64,000 nucleotides of DNA from Nocardia testacea NBRC 100365. GTDB taxonomy: Bacteria > Actinomycetota > Actinomycetes > Mycobacteriales > Mycobacteriaceae. The notes beneath the pieces were generated by a model, which was given only the letters and a program-made list of their open reading frames with translations, searched no databases and was not told where the DNA came from. Position numbers and translations under genes: made by a program. The stretch spans positions 1-64,000 of the forward strand of contig NZ_BAGJ01000089.1 in assembly GCF_000308775.1 (NCBI RefSeq), in the 5' to 3' direction. Below, in pieces: positions 17,069 through 25,295 of the stretch; position 1 is the stretch's first letter; each line of letters starts with the position of its first letter.

Positions 17069-18205
17069 GTGGCTTCTCGATACACATCGGCGCTCGAGCG
17101 GAGAATCGCGGATATGCGTGCGCAACGGGACGCCCGGGTACGCGCGAACAAGCCCTGGTCGTTACAGGAACTGTTCAGCACACCCGACTGCGATATCGCA
17201 GAATACAGCAAAGAGTTCAGGCCGAGTCGATTCGGTGAGCGTGCCTGCGCGGACGTGGAGAAATACTGCCGCGCCCAGGGCATCTGGCTGGAGCCGGGCG
17301 GCGCCCACTACAACAGTATGACGCCGTATCTACACCCCGGACCGATCAGTGCGGACCGGCTGACCACCATCGGCCTGTTCAACGCGATCCTGTTCTGGCT
17401 CAACGACACCGTGGGCCGGGAGAAGTTCGGCCACCTGTCCACGGGCGAACAGGACCGGGCCCGAACCGAACTCGACCGACTGTGCCGCCTGCTCGAATCG
17501 CGGACCGCGCCCGAGGATGCCGCGCCCATCGAAATCGCGACACTGGAGTTCCTCTCCCGGCTGCGCACCCAGAACGCGGACCAGCAGTGGCTCGACGGGT
17601 TCCTGGAGTCGACCGTCGAGCATCTGCGCACCGCGATCCGGGACCAGAATGCCCGTTCTCGCCGGGACCTGCTGACCACGGCCGAATACATCGATCTCCG
17701 TGCTCAGGTGTCGGGCATGTTCCCGGCCATCGCCCTGTGCGAATTCGGGCGCGACAGCTATCTCGACCGGCAGCGGTTGGCCGCCGCGGGCCTGGCGGAC
17801 GACGTGCGCCGATTACGGGTGGTCACGGCCGAGATCGGTGCCTTGATGAACGACATGTTCTCCTTCGAGAAGGAGTGCATAGTCGACCGCTCCGATTTCA
17901 ATCTGATACCGGTGTGCTTTCTCAACGATCCGCGGGCGACGCTGGCCGACGCGGTGCACGCCGCCGCCGAAGTGGTGCGTGATCGGCTGACCGAGTTCCG
18001 CGGCCTGCACGCGGCGCTCACGGCCCGCTGCGCCGAACCCGATATCGCCGGCAGCGGGCTGGCCGGGCCGGTGCTGACCCATCTCGCCGATCTGGACGGC
18101 TGCGTCCAGGCCACCTGGGTGTGGCAGCTGATGACCACCCGGTACAAGGGTGTCGGCATCTTCTCCGAGAACAACGCCCGGCCGAGTAGCAGCGGCGCGG
18201 CCTGA
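17069..18205 (+). CDS. Class I terpene synthase
   Basis: A 378-residue protein; GTG 17069 is preceded by GGGAGGAGAG. The metal-binding NSE/DTE-type motif is complete (NDMFSFEKE, residues 261-269) and the C-terminal Arg-Tyr pair that closes over the diphosphate is present (R358-Y359). The first Asp-rich motif is unusual: at residues 110-116 the sequence is WLNDTVG, so the first Asp of DDxx(D/E) is Asn. Known family role: ionisation and cyclisation of a prenyl diphosphate in the cytoplasm with Mg2+. Substrate length and product cannot be read from the sequence. No P450 or prenyltransferase gene is adjacent; upstream is a regulator pair, downstream a GGDEF gene. Confidence 0.88.
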   Translation: MASRYTSALERRIADMRAQRDARVRANKPWSLQELFSTPDCDIAEYSKEFRPSRFGERACADVEKYCRAQGIWLEPGGAHYNSMTPYLHPGPISADRLTTIGLFNAILFWLNDTVGREKFGHLSTGEQDRARTELDRLCRLLESRTAPEDAAPIEIATLEFLSRLRTQNADQQWLDGFLESTVEHLRTAIRDQNARSRRDLLTTAEYIDLRAQVSGMFPAIALCEFGRDSYLDRQRLAAAGLADDVRRLRVVTAEIGALMNDMFSFEKECIVDRSDFNLIPVCFLNDPRATLADAVHAAAEVVRDRLTEFRGLHAALTARCAEPDIAGSGLAGPVLTHLADLDGCVQATWVWQLMTTRYKGVGIFSENNARPSSSGAA

Positions 18206-18299
18206 TAGGGAAGGATGGCCTCAGTCGGGGTGGTGATGCCCGGCAGGGGTGACGTGGTGGCTGCGGTGGTGTCGGGCAGTGGATGGACGAAGGGGTGCG

Positions 18300-19652
18300 A
18301 TGGACGGGTCGGGGCACGACGAACTGGTCCGCTCGTGGTCACGGGCACTACGGGCGCCCGGCGACTCCTCCCCGTCCGATCCGGCTGCCGAACAGTTCCT
18401 GCACTGGCTGGTCGACGACCTGGCGAAAGCCCTCACCACGACACAGTTCGACCCCACCGCGGGGGCCAGGGTCGGCGCGGCTCTGGCCACCGTGGAGGTG
18501 GGTGTGGACGATGTACCGGCCGTCTCGGCGCCGATCCTGTGGGGCCTCGTGGAGCCGGATGCCGGTCCGGACGTCGTGACGCGTATGTCGATACTCCTCA
18601 CCAAACTGGGCGAGGGGTACGGGACTCACCGCCAGCAGCGGTTCGCCGCCCACCACGCGGAACAGACCGAGCCGACCCGGCAGTCCGACGCGCGCTACCG
18701 GGTGGTGTTCGAGAACGCGGCGGTGGCGATCGCCGTGGGCGACACCAACGGTATCCTGCTCGACGCCAACCAGAAACTCGCCGATATGATCGGCGTCCCG
18801 GTCGACGAGCTCCGCGGTATATCGGTCTACGAATTCGCCCATCCCGAGGACCGTGAGCGTATTCGCAGACTCGTCTACGAGAAGTTGGTGCCCAAGCGCG
18901 GCGGCACGGTGAAACTGGAACAGCAGATCGGCCGCGTGGACGGCAGCTACGGCTGGGCTTCGTTCTCCATCACCTTCGTGGAGGGCGCCGCGGGCCACCC
19001 GAACTATCTGCTGGCGGTGGGTGAGGATGTCACCGAACAACACCGTATGCGCCAGGAACTCCACCGCCAGGCGCGGCACGACCCACTGACGGGCCTGCCC
19101 AACCGGCGTCAGTTGCTGGAACGGCTCGATACCGTGATGAACGAGGCGGGCGGTCACGAGCAGATCGGTTTGTGCTTCGTGGACCTCGACCGCTTCAAAC
19201 ACATCAACGACCGATACGGGCACGGCACCGGCGACCGGGTGCTCACCGCTGTCGCCGACCGGCTGCACGCCAGTGTGCAGGACCTGGACTGTCTGGTGGC
19301 CCGGATCGGCGGCGACGAATTCGTCGCGTTGGTGCCGCCGCCGGTCGACGCCTGGAAGATGGGCCGGGTGGCGGACAGCCTGCTGGGTGCGCTGAGCGAC
19401 CCGGTGACCACCAACAGCCACCGGGTGCAGGTCTCGGCGAGTATCGGCGCCGTGCTGACCACGGTGCAGAGCGGTCAGGCCGAAACTCTGATCGACGCCG
19501 CCGACACCGGCCTGTACCGCGCCAAGAACAACGGCAAGGCGCAGTGGGTACTGCATATGCTCGCCGACGGTGTGGTCACCGAAGCCGATCCCGACCTCGA
19601 TCCCGATCGACTCAACCGATACATCCCCACCGAGGACGTGCCGGAATCCTGA
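18300..19652 (+). CDS. PAS-GGDEF diguanylate cyclase
   Basis: A 450-residue cytoplasmic protein. ATG 18300 has GAAGGGG upstream. Order: an N-terminal helical region of about 120 residues of unknown type; a PAS domain (YRVVFENAAVAIAVGDTNGILLDANQKLADMIG...) with its C-terminal cap (LLAVGEDVTEQHRM); then a GGDEF domain starting RQARHDPLTGLPNRRQLLERL, with FVDLDRFKHINDRYGHGTGD and an intact active-site GGDEF (RIGGDEFVALV). The RxxD inhibitory site normally five residues before GGDEF is absent, so product inhibition is not expected. No EAL domain. It makes c-di-GMP from GTP in response to a PAS-sensed cue. Confidence 0.9.
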   Translation: MDGSGHDELVRSWSRALRAPGDSSPSDPAAEQFLHWLVDDLAKALTTTQFDPTAGARVGAALATVEVGVDDVPAVSAPILWGLVEPDAGPDVVTRMSILLTKLGEGYGTHRQQRFAAHHAEQTEPTRQSDARYRVVFENAAVAIAVGDTNGILLDANQKLADMIGVPVDELRGISVYEFAHPEDRERIRRLVYEKLVPKRGGTVKLEQQIGRVDGSYGWASFSITFVEGAAGHPNYLLAVGEDVTEQHRMRQELHRQARHDPLTGLPNRRQLLERLDTVMNEAGGHEQIGLCFVDLDRFKHINDRYGHGTGDRVLTAVADRLHASVQDLDCLVARIGGDEFVALVPPPVDAWKMGRVADSLLGALSDPVTTNSHRVQVSASIGAVLTTVQSGQAETLIDAADTGLYRAKNNGKAQWVLHMLADGVVTEADPDLDPDRLNRYIPTEDVPES

Positions 19653-19773
19653 TCACGGCGGTTGCTCCGCGCCGGAGTCGCTCGGTCCGCCGGGACGAGG
19701 AACCGGCACCGGGTACAGCGATGACACCGGTATCGGCGACCGGCACGGAACCGGATCACCGATACCGGCCCCA

Positions 19774-20538
19774 TCAGGCTCCCGGCCTGCTGTCCCGTCC
19801 GAGATGCCGGCGGAAGAACGCGAGCGCGCTGTCGACCTCGAACCGGGGCACCTCGGCATGTCCGCCCGAGTTGGCGTGCAGGGACTTCTCCTTCGAGGCG
19901 AAAGCCTCGAACAACGCGAGACCGGAGCGGCGGTCGACCAGCTCGTCGTCCCATTGGAGCAGGAATTCCAGCGGCACCGTGATCCGGGCCGCCGCCTCGG
20001 TCAGGGACTCCTGCCCGAGGCACCCGAACACCGCCGCGGTGATCCGGGGTTCGGCCGCCGTCAAGGGCACCCCGATCCCCGTGCCCTGCATGATGCCCCA
20101 GAAGCCGATCGGCCCCGCGGCACCGATCTCCGGTATGCGCTGTAGAGCGTCCAGGGTGGCCTGCCACTCCGGCACGGCGCGTTCGGCAAGGTAGGTGTGC
20201 AGCGCGCCGACGACCGGGCCGATGGGCTCACCACCGGCCTGGGCCCGGCGGAGGACGGCGAGGCGCTGCTCGTATTCCGCGGTCCGGGGGCGGTCGCCGT
20301 GGCCCGGAGCATCGACGGCGGCCACGTGGAAACCGCCACCGGTTACGAAGCGATGCGCGCGACCTGCGATCCCCGGAGCTCTCTTGTGTCCGCCGCCGCC
20401 GTGCGCCATCAGTATGAGAGGCGCTGGGGCGGAGCAGGCCTGGGGCGAGAAGAGTACGCCGGGGACCTCTCCCACGGTGAAGTCGCGCTCGATGACGCCG
20501 TTCGACGAGGTCTCGGCGCTGAAGTGCGTAGAACGCAT
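19774..20538 (-). CDS. Alpha/beta hydrolase (dienelactone-hydrolase-like) lacking the nucleophilic Ser
   Basis: A 254-residue protein; ATG 20538 has GAAAGG at good spacing. The fold is clear: VPGVLFSP, LILMAHGGGGHKRAPG (oxyanion strand), FHVAAVDAPGHGDRP, then the nucleophile-elbow region GPIGFWGIMQGTGIGVPLTAAEPRITAAV, the acid turn LQWDDELVDRR and the histidine turn NSGGHAEVP. At the elbow the expected G-x-S-x-G reads G-I-M-Q-G (residues 148-152), so Met150 replaces the serine. The rest of the triad looks kept. Either the protein is not a hydrolase or it is a sequence variant that has lost activity. Confidence 0.75.
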   Translation of the reverse strand: MRSTHFSAETSSNGVIERDFTVGEVPGVLFSPQACSAPAPLILMAHGGGGHKRAPGIAGRAHRFVTGGGFHVAAVDAPGHGDRPRTAEYEQRLAVLRRAQAGGEPIGPVVGALHTYLAERAVPEWQATLDALQRIPEIGAAGPIGFWGIMQGTGIGVPLTAAEPRITAAVFGCLGQESLTEAAARITVPLEFLLQWDDELVDRRSGLALFEAFASKEKSLHANSGGHAEVPRFEVDSALAFFRRHLGRDSRPGA

Positions 20539-20688
20539 AGGTATTACCTTTCGGGAGTGCCTTGTTCGCGGCGCTCCCGGCGACACCAGCGTCAGTCGCC
20601 CGGCCGTGCGGAGAAGAGGGAGCACCCGTTCGATACAGCGTTGATGGGTCTCACCTCCTCGGTCGATGTCACGGACTCGCGGAGAGTA

Positions 20689-21312
20689 TCAGGCCGATGT
20701 CGCCGTACCAACTTCTTTTTCGCCGCTGCCCGAAGGAGCCGGTATCGGCCTGCGGCGACGGAATCTGCGCACCGCACGCCAGGCGATGAACAGCAGAACG
20801 CCCAGCGCGATCGGCACCAGCAGCGGGAGCGCGATCGCCAGCGCGACCAGAAAGAACGCCAGCACATCCTCGACGACCGAGACCACCGGGTTCGCGATAC
20901 CGGCCGTCGTGGCAGTGGTGGCCGCGCGGACACCGGTCCGGTTCGCGCTGAAGGTGAGTGCGGTGGGGGCGCCGACGATGATTCCCGCGATCGCCGCGGT
21001 GGCCGGATCGGCCGCCTCGAACACCGCCCCGGCGGCGATCGCCCCCGCGATCGGGCCGCTGACATTGCCGATGAGGGACAAGACGTTGTCGATGAACGGG
21101 ACGAGGTCGGCGAGTATCTCGGTGATGGCCGCGACCGCCAGCGCGAGCAGGGCACCGGTCGAGCCGATCCAGGCGAAGGACTCGTTGAGGTTCAGGCCGA
21201 GCACACCGAAATGCGCGGCGGCGCTGAGCACCAGCAACGGCAGGAAGGTCCGGAATCCGCAGGCGGCCGCCAGCCCCAGACCCAGAAAGGCGGGGAGTAC
21301 CCAGCTGTTCAT
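20689..21312 (-). CDS. DUF4126 membrane protein
   Basis: A 207-residue integral membrane protein starting ATG 21312. It shows the DUF4126 pattern: VLPAFLGLGLAAACGFRTFLPLLVLS, ESFAWIGSTGALLALAVAAITEILADLVPFIDNVLSLIG, ISGP-like VSGPIAGAIAAGAVF, PTALTFSANRTGVRAATTATTAGIANPVVSVVEDVLAF. About five to six hydrophobic helices, then a basic C-terminal tail (RRFRRRR). The function of the family is unknown. The gene is alone, between an alpha/beta hydrolase and an SDR gene. Confidence 0.85.
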   Translation of the reverse strand: MNSWVLPAFLGLGLAAACGFRTFLPLLVLSAAAHFGVLGLNLNESFAWIGSTGALLALAVAAITEILADLVPFIDNVLSLIGNVSGPIAGAIAAGAVFEAADPATAAIAGIIVGAPTALTFSANRTGVRAATTATTAGIANPVVSVVEDVLAFFLVALAIALPLLVPIALGVLLFIAWRAVRRFRRRRPIPAPSGSGEKEVGTATSA

Positions 21313-21447
21313 GTCTGCGAGTGTAGGTTTCCTCGGCCGGGAACGGCCCGGGACGGACGGTCACCGTGCACCGCACGGATTCCGATGCGATGGTTGCACC
21401 GGCACCACCGCCGGCTGCCCGTCCGCTTCCTCGACGAAGGACACGAT

Positions 21448-22377
21448 ATGACCGACGACACCACGCCCGGTAGCGCTCGCGTAGTAGTGATGACCGGCGC
21501 CACCTCCGGTATCGGCGCCGCCGCACTGCGGCAACTCGCGGGGGAGCCCGGCACTCGGATCACGGTCGGCGCCCGCGGTTCCGGCCGTGAGGTGCCCACC
21601 GGAGTCGAAACGCTGCCGCTGGACCTCGCGTCCCTCGACAGCGTCCGCGCGTTCGCCGCCGCCGTGACGGACCGGCTCGCGGGGACGGCCATCGACGCGT
21701 TGGTCCTCAATGCCGGTACGCAGTCCAGGCGACGCCGGGAAGCACGGACGGCCGACGGTTTCGCGACCACCTTCGGAGTGAACCACCTCGCCCACTATCT
21801 GCTGGCCCGTCTGCTGGTGCCCCACCTCGCCGACAACGCGCGCCTGATCCTGACCACCAGCGACACCCACGATCCGGCGGTCATCCCCTTCGGGCCCAGA
21901 AGCCTCGACCCGCAGGCTCTCGCGCACCGGCCCGCATCCGGGCCGTGGGCAGGCCTCCGCGCCTATGCGGCGTCGAAACTGTGCAATCTGCTGACCGCGC
22001 GGTCACTCGCCGAACTGCCCGAGCTCCGCGCGCGCGGGATCACGGTGCTGGCATACAACCCGGGTCTCACCGCCGGCACCGATCTCGGCGACCCGGGTCC
22101 CGCGTCGGCGCGGTTCATGAAACTCGCGGTGTATCCGCTCTTCCGGATCTTCGGCAGCGTCAGGCCCGCGTACCGCGCCGGCGAACCCGGGCGGGCGGGG
22201 CTGGTACTCGCGCGGCTCGCGACCGGCGCGCTGACACCTCCGGCAGGCCACGTCTACGTATCCCTGGTCGGGGGAGAGGTCACCTATCCCGCGCCCTCGA
22301 AGCTCGCCCGCGACGACGAGGTCCGCGACGACCTCTGGGCCCGCAGTGCCGTGATGGTCGGTCTCGCCGATCGGTGA
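21448..22377 (+). CDS. Short-chain dehydrogenase/reductase, protochlorophyllide-reductase-like
   Basis: A 309-residue protein; ATG 21448 follows GAAGGACACG. Cofactor motif VVVMTGATSGIGAAALRQL, then LVLNAGTQSRRRR, FGVNHLAHYLLARLLVP, the catalytic LILTTSDTHDP / YAASKLCNLL (YxxxK), and YNPGLTAGTDLG. The length and the long C-terminus resemble the RDH/POR-like SDR subgroup acting on lipophilic alcohols or ketones. The substrate is unknown. It is transcribed alone. Confidence 0.85.
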   Translation: MTDDTTPGSARVVVMTGATSGIGAAALRQLAGEPGTRITVGARGSGREVPTGVETLPLDLASLDSVRAFAAAVTDRLAGTAIDALVLNAGTQSRRRREARTADGFATTFGVNHLAHYLLARLLVPHLADNARLILTTSDTHDPAVIPFGPRSLDPQALAHRPASGPWAGLRAYAASKLCNLLTARSLAELPELRARGITVLAYNPGLTAGTDLGDPGPASARFMKLAVYPLFRIFGSVRPAYRAGEPGRAGLVLARLATGALTPPAGHVYVSLVGGEVTYPAPSKLARDDEVRDDLWARSAVMVGLADR

Positions 22378-22469
22378 ACCCGCTCGGTCTCGTGCACCGC
22401 GCGCACGGGTGAGTTCTCCGGCCGGGCCACCACAGCCGTTGCCCGTGGACCGGTGCCGCTCCCGCCTCG

Positions 22470-23102
22470 CTACGACGGTGCGCCGAGCAGAGCGAATACC
22501 GAATCCAGCTGATCGCGCACGGTTTCCACGCCGTCGGTGCGTCCGGCGAGCCGGTGCAGCAGGGCACGCTGGAAGATCCCGTCGATGGTCGTGTACGCGA
22601 CCGCGGGGGTGAGGGCCGGTGCGCTGCCGCGGTGTTCGCAGTAGCGGGAGACGACCCGCCAGATCATGTCCTCGCGGCGGGCCTCGATCTCGAGGACATC
22701 GTCGCGGAAGGAATCGTCGAACAGGCTCTGATTGCGCAGGTCGTACCAGAGCCGGTGGACGGCGGCGTCGGCCACCAGGGTGGCCGAGAACGTGGCGATG
22801 AACTCGGTGCGCAACTCGTCGGCGTCCTGCGCGGACGCGATCACCTCGTCGTACCGGGTCACGCAGACCATCTCGTACTGCCGGACGGCGTGCACCAGCA
22901 GGTCGATCTTGTCGCGGAAGTAGTAGTGCAGGACGCCGTGGGAGTACTCGGAGTTCTGCGCGATCTCGCGCAGGCTTGTATGGGCGTAGCCACGCTCGGC
23001 GAGCGTGTGCAAGGTGGCCAGCGCCAGTTCGGTGCGCTTGGCCGCGAATTTGTCGCGCGCGCGCTCGTCTATGCGGGATCTGGGGTCAGCGGCCTGTGTC
23101 AC
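22470..23102 (-). CDS. TetR-family regulator of the SDR/ligase operon
   Basis: About 210 residues from GTG 23102 (VTQAADPRSRIDERARDKFAAKR); GTG 23132 with an AGGAG upstream is an alternative giving 220 residues. HTH: LALATLHTLAERGYAHTSLREIAQNSEYSHGVLHYYFRDKIDLLVHAV. The C-terminal domain carries RLWYDLRNQSLFDDSFR, a block common among actinobacterial TetR proteins that control lipid or steroid-type catabolic operons. It is divergent from the three-gene operon beginning at 23302, with overlapping direct and inverted repeats between them, so it most likely represses that operon. Confidence 0.88.
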   Translation of the reverse strand: MTQAADPRSRIDERARDKFAAKRTELALATLHTLAERGYAHTSLREIAQNSEYSHGVLHYYFRDKIDLLVHAVRQYEMVCVTRYDEVIASAQDADELRTEFIATFSATLVADAAVHRLWYDLRNQSLFDDSFRDDVLEIEARREDMIWRVVSRYCEHRGSAPALTPAVAYTTIDGIFQRALLHRLAGRTDGVETVRDQLDSVFALLGAPS

Positions 23103-23180
23103 TCGTCTGCATTCTTCTCGGTTCGATCTCACCTGCCCGGCTTCTCCTGAGTGTAAGCGCACGGCTACCCGCAATCTTTG

Positions 23181-23230
23181 GACGACTGTCAAGATTTTTC
23201 TTGACGACTGTCAAGATTTCGCCCTACTGT
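23181..23230. promoter_or_regulatory. Operator/promoter region of the SDR-SDH-ligase operon
   Basis: A 17-bp direct repeat GACGACTGTCAAGATTT at 23181-23197 and 23203-23219 (period 22 bp). The first copy forms, with the bases before the second, the inverted repeat GTCAAGA-TTTT-TCTTGAC (23188-23205). A possible promoter, TTGACG (23201-23206) with an 18-bp spacer and TACTGT (23225-23230), overlaps it. TetR bound here would cover the -35 box. Confidence 0.65.
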
Positions 23231-23301
23231 GTCTTGCGACACACCACGGCGTTGTTGTGGCACAGATCACTGTGTCGGCTGCTTTCGAGAGAGGAACAGT
23301 T

Positions 23302-24105
23302 ATGACGAGTTACGACCTGGGCGGACGAGCTGCGCTGGTCACCGGGGGTGCGCGCGGCCTGGGTGCGGGGATGGCCCAAGCGCTGGCCGAGGCCGGCGCG
23401 GCGGTGGTGATCGCCGATATCGACGCCGACGGTGGCGCCACGATGGTCGAGAAACTGCGGGCACAGGGCAGCCGAGCCGAATTCGTGTCGCTGGACGTCA
23501 CCGATGACAGTGCCTGGGAACGCGCCGTCACCACGACCGTCGGCGCGCTGGGCGGGCTCGACATCGTGGTCAACAACGCGGGCGTGGAAGTCACCAGCCT
23601 GCTGGTCGATCTCGATCCCGACCGGGCCCGCACCATGCTCGATGTCAATCTGCTGGGCACCGCGCTCGGCATCAAGCACGCGTTCCGGGCCATGCGGCCG
23701 GGCGGGGCCGCCGGGCGGGGCGGGGCCGTGGTGAACATCGCCTCGGTCGCCGCGACGATCGCGTTTCCCGGAATCAGCGTCTACTCGGCCACCAAATCGG
23801 GTATCGACCGGCTGACCAGGGTGGCCGCCGCGGAGTCGGGCAAGCTCGGCTACGGCGTGCGCGTCAACTCGATCTATCCCGCCCTGACTCCCACCGCGAT
23901 GGGGAACAAGCTCGCTGTCGACTGCGCGGAGCTGGGGTTGTTCCCGTCTCCGGAAGCCGCCGCGCAAGCGGTAGCCGAGCTCACGCCGCTGGGCCGGCTC
24001 GGCCAGGTCGACGATATGGCCGACGCCGTCGTATTCCTCGCCTCCGACGCGGCGAAGTTCATCACCGGCGCCGGGCTGCCGGTCGACGGGGGGATGGGCA
24101 TGTAG
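23302..24105 (+). CDS. Short-chain dehydrogenase/reductase
   Basis: A 267-residue classical SDR. ATG 23302 has GAGAGAGG 7 nt upstream. Cofactor motif ALVTGGARGLGAGMAQALAEAGAAVVIADID (the final Asp indicates NAD preference), DIVVNNAGVEV, catalytic Ser in VVNIASVAATIA, YSATKSG (YxxxK), and the C-terminal PLGRLGQVDDMADAVVFLASD...GAGLPVDGGMGM. It is the first gene of an operon with a saccharopine-dehydrogenase-like reductase and an acyl-adenylating enzyme, under a divergent TetR. It likely oxidises a hydroxy intermediate of a lipid-like or alicyclic substrate. Confidence 0.88.
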   Translation: MTSYDLGGRAALVTGGARGLGAGMAQALAEAGAAVVIADIDADGGATMVEKLRAQGSRAEFVSLDVTDDSAWERAVTTTVGALGGLDIVVNNAGVEVTSLLVDLDPDRARTMLDVNLLGTALGIKHAFRAMRPGGAAGRGGAVVNIASVAATIAFPGISVYSATKSGIDRLTRVAAAESGKLGYGVRVNSIYPALTPTAMGNKLAVDCAELGLFPSPEAAAQAVAELTPLGRLGQVDDMADAVVFLASDAAKFITGAGLPVDGGMGM

Positions 24106-24159
24106 CGGCAGCCCGAATCACCACCGCCCCATCACATTCGAGGAAAAGAGAACACCACC

Positions 24160-25287
24160 ATGGCTACCGACAAACGGGTCGTCGTCTACGGCGCCTCCGG
24201 CTACACCGGCCGGCTCATCTGTGAATATCTGCGCGAGTACGGTATTCCCTTCCTGGCCGCGGGCCGCGACCACGCGCGACTGAAAGCAGCGGTGGACGCG
24301 GTGCCGGGTATCGATACCGTCGACCACGAGATCGCCGAGGTCGAGCACACGGCCGCGGCGCTGGCCGAGGCATTCCGGGGCGCGCGGGTCGTGCTCAATA
24401 CGGTCGGCCCGTTCGCCCGCTACGGTCACCCCGTGGTCGAGGCGTGTCTGGAGATAGGCGCCCACTACACCGACACCAACGGTGAGCAGAACTGGATGAT
24501 CGACGCCCAGGAACGCTACGGTGCCGAATTCGCCGCCCGGAGCCTGCTGCTCACGCCGGGACTGGCGCAGATGTACACCATCGGCGAGATCGCCGCCAAT
24601 ATCTGTCTGGAGAACCCCGGCCTGGACACCCTCGATATCGAGGTGTTCTGGAAGGGACACCCGACCGTGGCCTCCACCAACACGATCCTCACCAATGCCG
24701 CCTTCGCCGAGGCGTACTACCTCGAGCAGAACGAGTACGTGGAATGGCCGGTCGACGAAGGGCTCTACCAGGTGGTGGTGCCAGGTCAGCACGAACTGGG
24801 TCTGGCACTGCCGTGGGGCGGTACCTCCCATCCGGTGTGGTTCAAGAACGATCCGCGGGTCGCCAATGTGCGGGCGCTCGGCGGCGTGATGAACCGTCCG
24901 TTGATGCTCGGCGTACCACAATTGGTGGCGGCGGCCCTCGCGCAGATGGACGGTAAGTCGGAAGCGGAGAAGTACCGCATCATCGACGAGCAGTCCGCCG
25001 CCATCCGCAGCGAGATGCCGCCGCGGGAGAATCCGCGGATCAACACCTCGCTCGACTCGGTGTACGCCTCCGGGCCGTTGGGCCGGGCGCACTGCCTGAT
25101 CCACGGGAACTGCAACTACAAGCAGACCGCGCTCCTCAACGCCCACGCCGCGGCCGCCCTGCTCCAGCAGCCCCCGCAGGTGACCGGGTTCGCCTCGAGT
25201 TGCCAGGCATTCGGGCACCGCGAACTGCTCGGCACGCTGCGCGCGTTCGGGCTCGTCCTCGACCCCATCGTCACGGTACATCGCTGA
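24160..25287 (+). CDS. Saccharopine-dehydrogenase-like NAD(P)-binding protein
   Basis: A 375-residue protein with GAGGAAAAGAG before ATG 24160. The N-terminal Rossmann segment VVVYGASGYTGRLICEYLREYGIPFLAAGRDHARL and VLNTVGPFARYGHPVVEACLEIGAHYTDTNGEQNW match the Sacchrp_dh_NADP family, which includes trans-acting enoyl reductases. The remaining 220 residues have no motif I can name. It lies 54 bp after the SDR and 8 bp before the ligase gene, so it is co-transcribed. Likely role: reduction of an enoyl or imine bond in the same pathway. The substrate is unknown. Confidence 0.8.
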   Translation: MATDKRVVVYGASGYTGRLICEYLREYGIPFLAAGRDHARLKAAVDAVPGIDTVDHEIAEVEHTAAALAEAFRGARVVLNTVGPFARYGHPVVEACLEIGAHYTDTNGEQNWMIDAQERYGAEFAARSLLLTPGLAQMYTIGEIAANICLENPGLDTLDIEVFWKGHPTVASTNTILTNAAFAEAYYLEQNEYVEWPVDEGLYQVVVPGQHELGLALPWGGTSHPVWFKNDPRVANVRALGGVMNRPLMLGVPQLVAAALAQMDGKSEAEKYRIIDEQSAAIRSEMPPRENPRINTSLDSVYASGPLGRAHCLIHGNCNYKQTALLNAHAAAALLQQPPQVTGFASSCQAFGHRELLGTLRAFGLVLDPIVTVHR

Positions 25288-25295
25288 GGCCGTCG

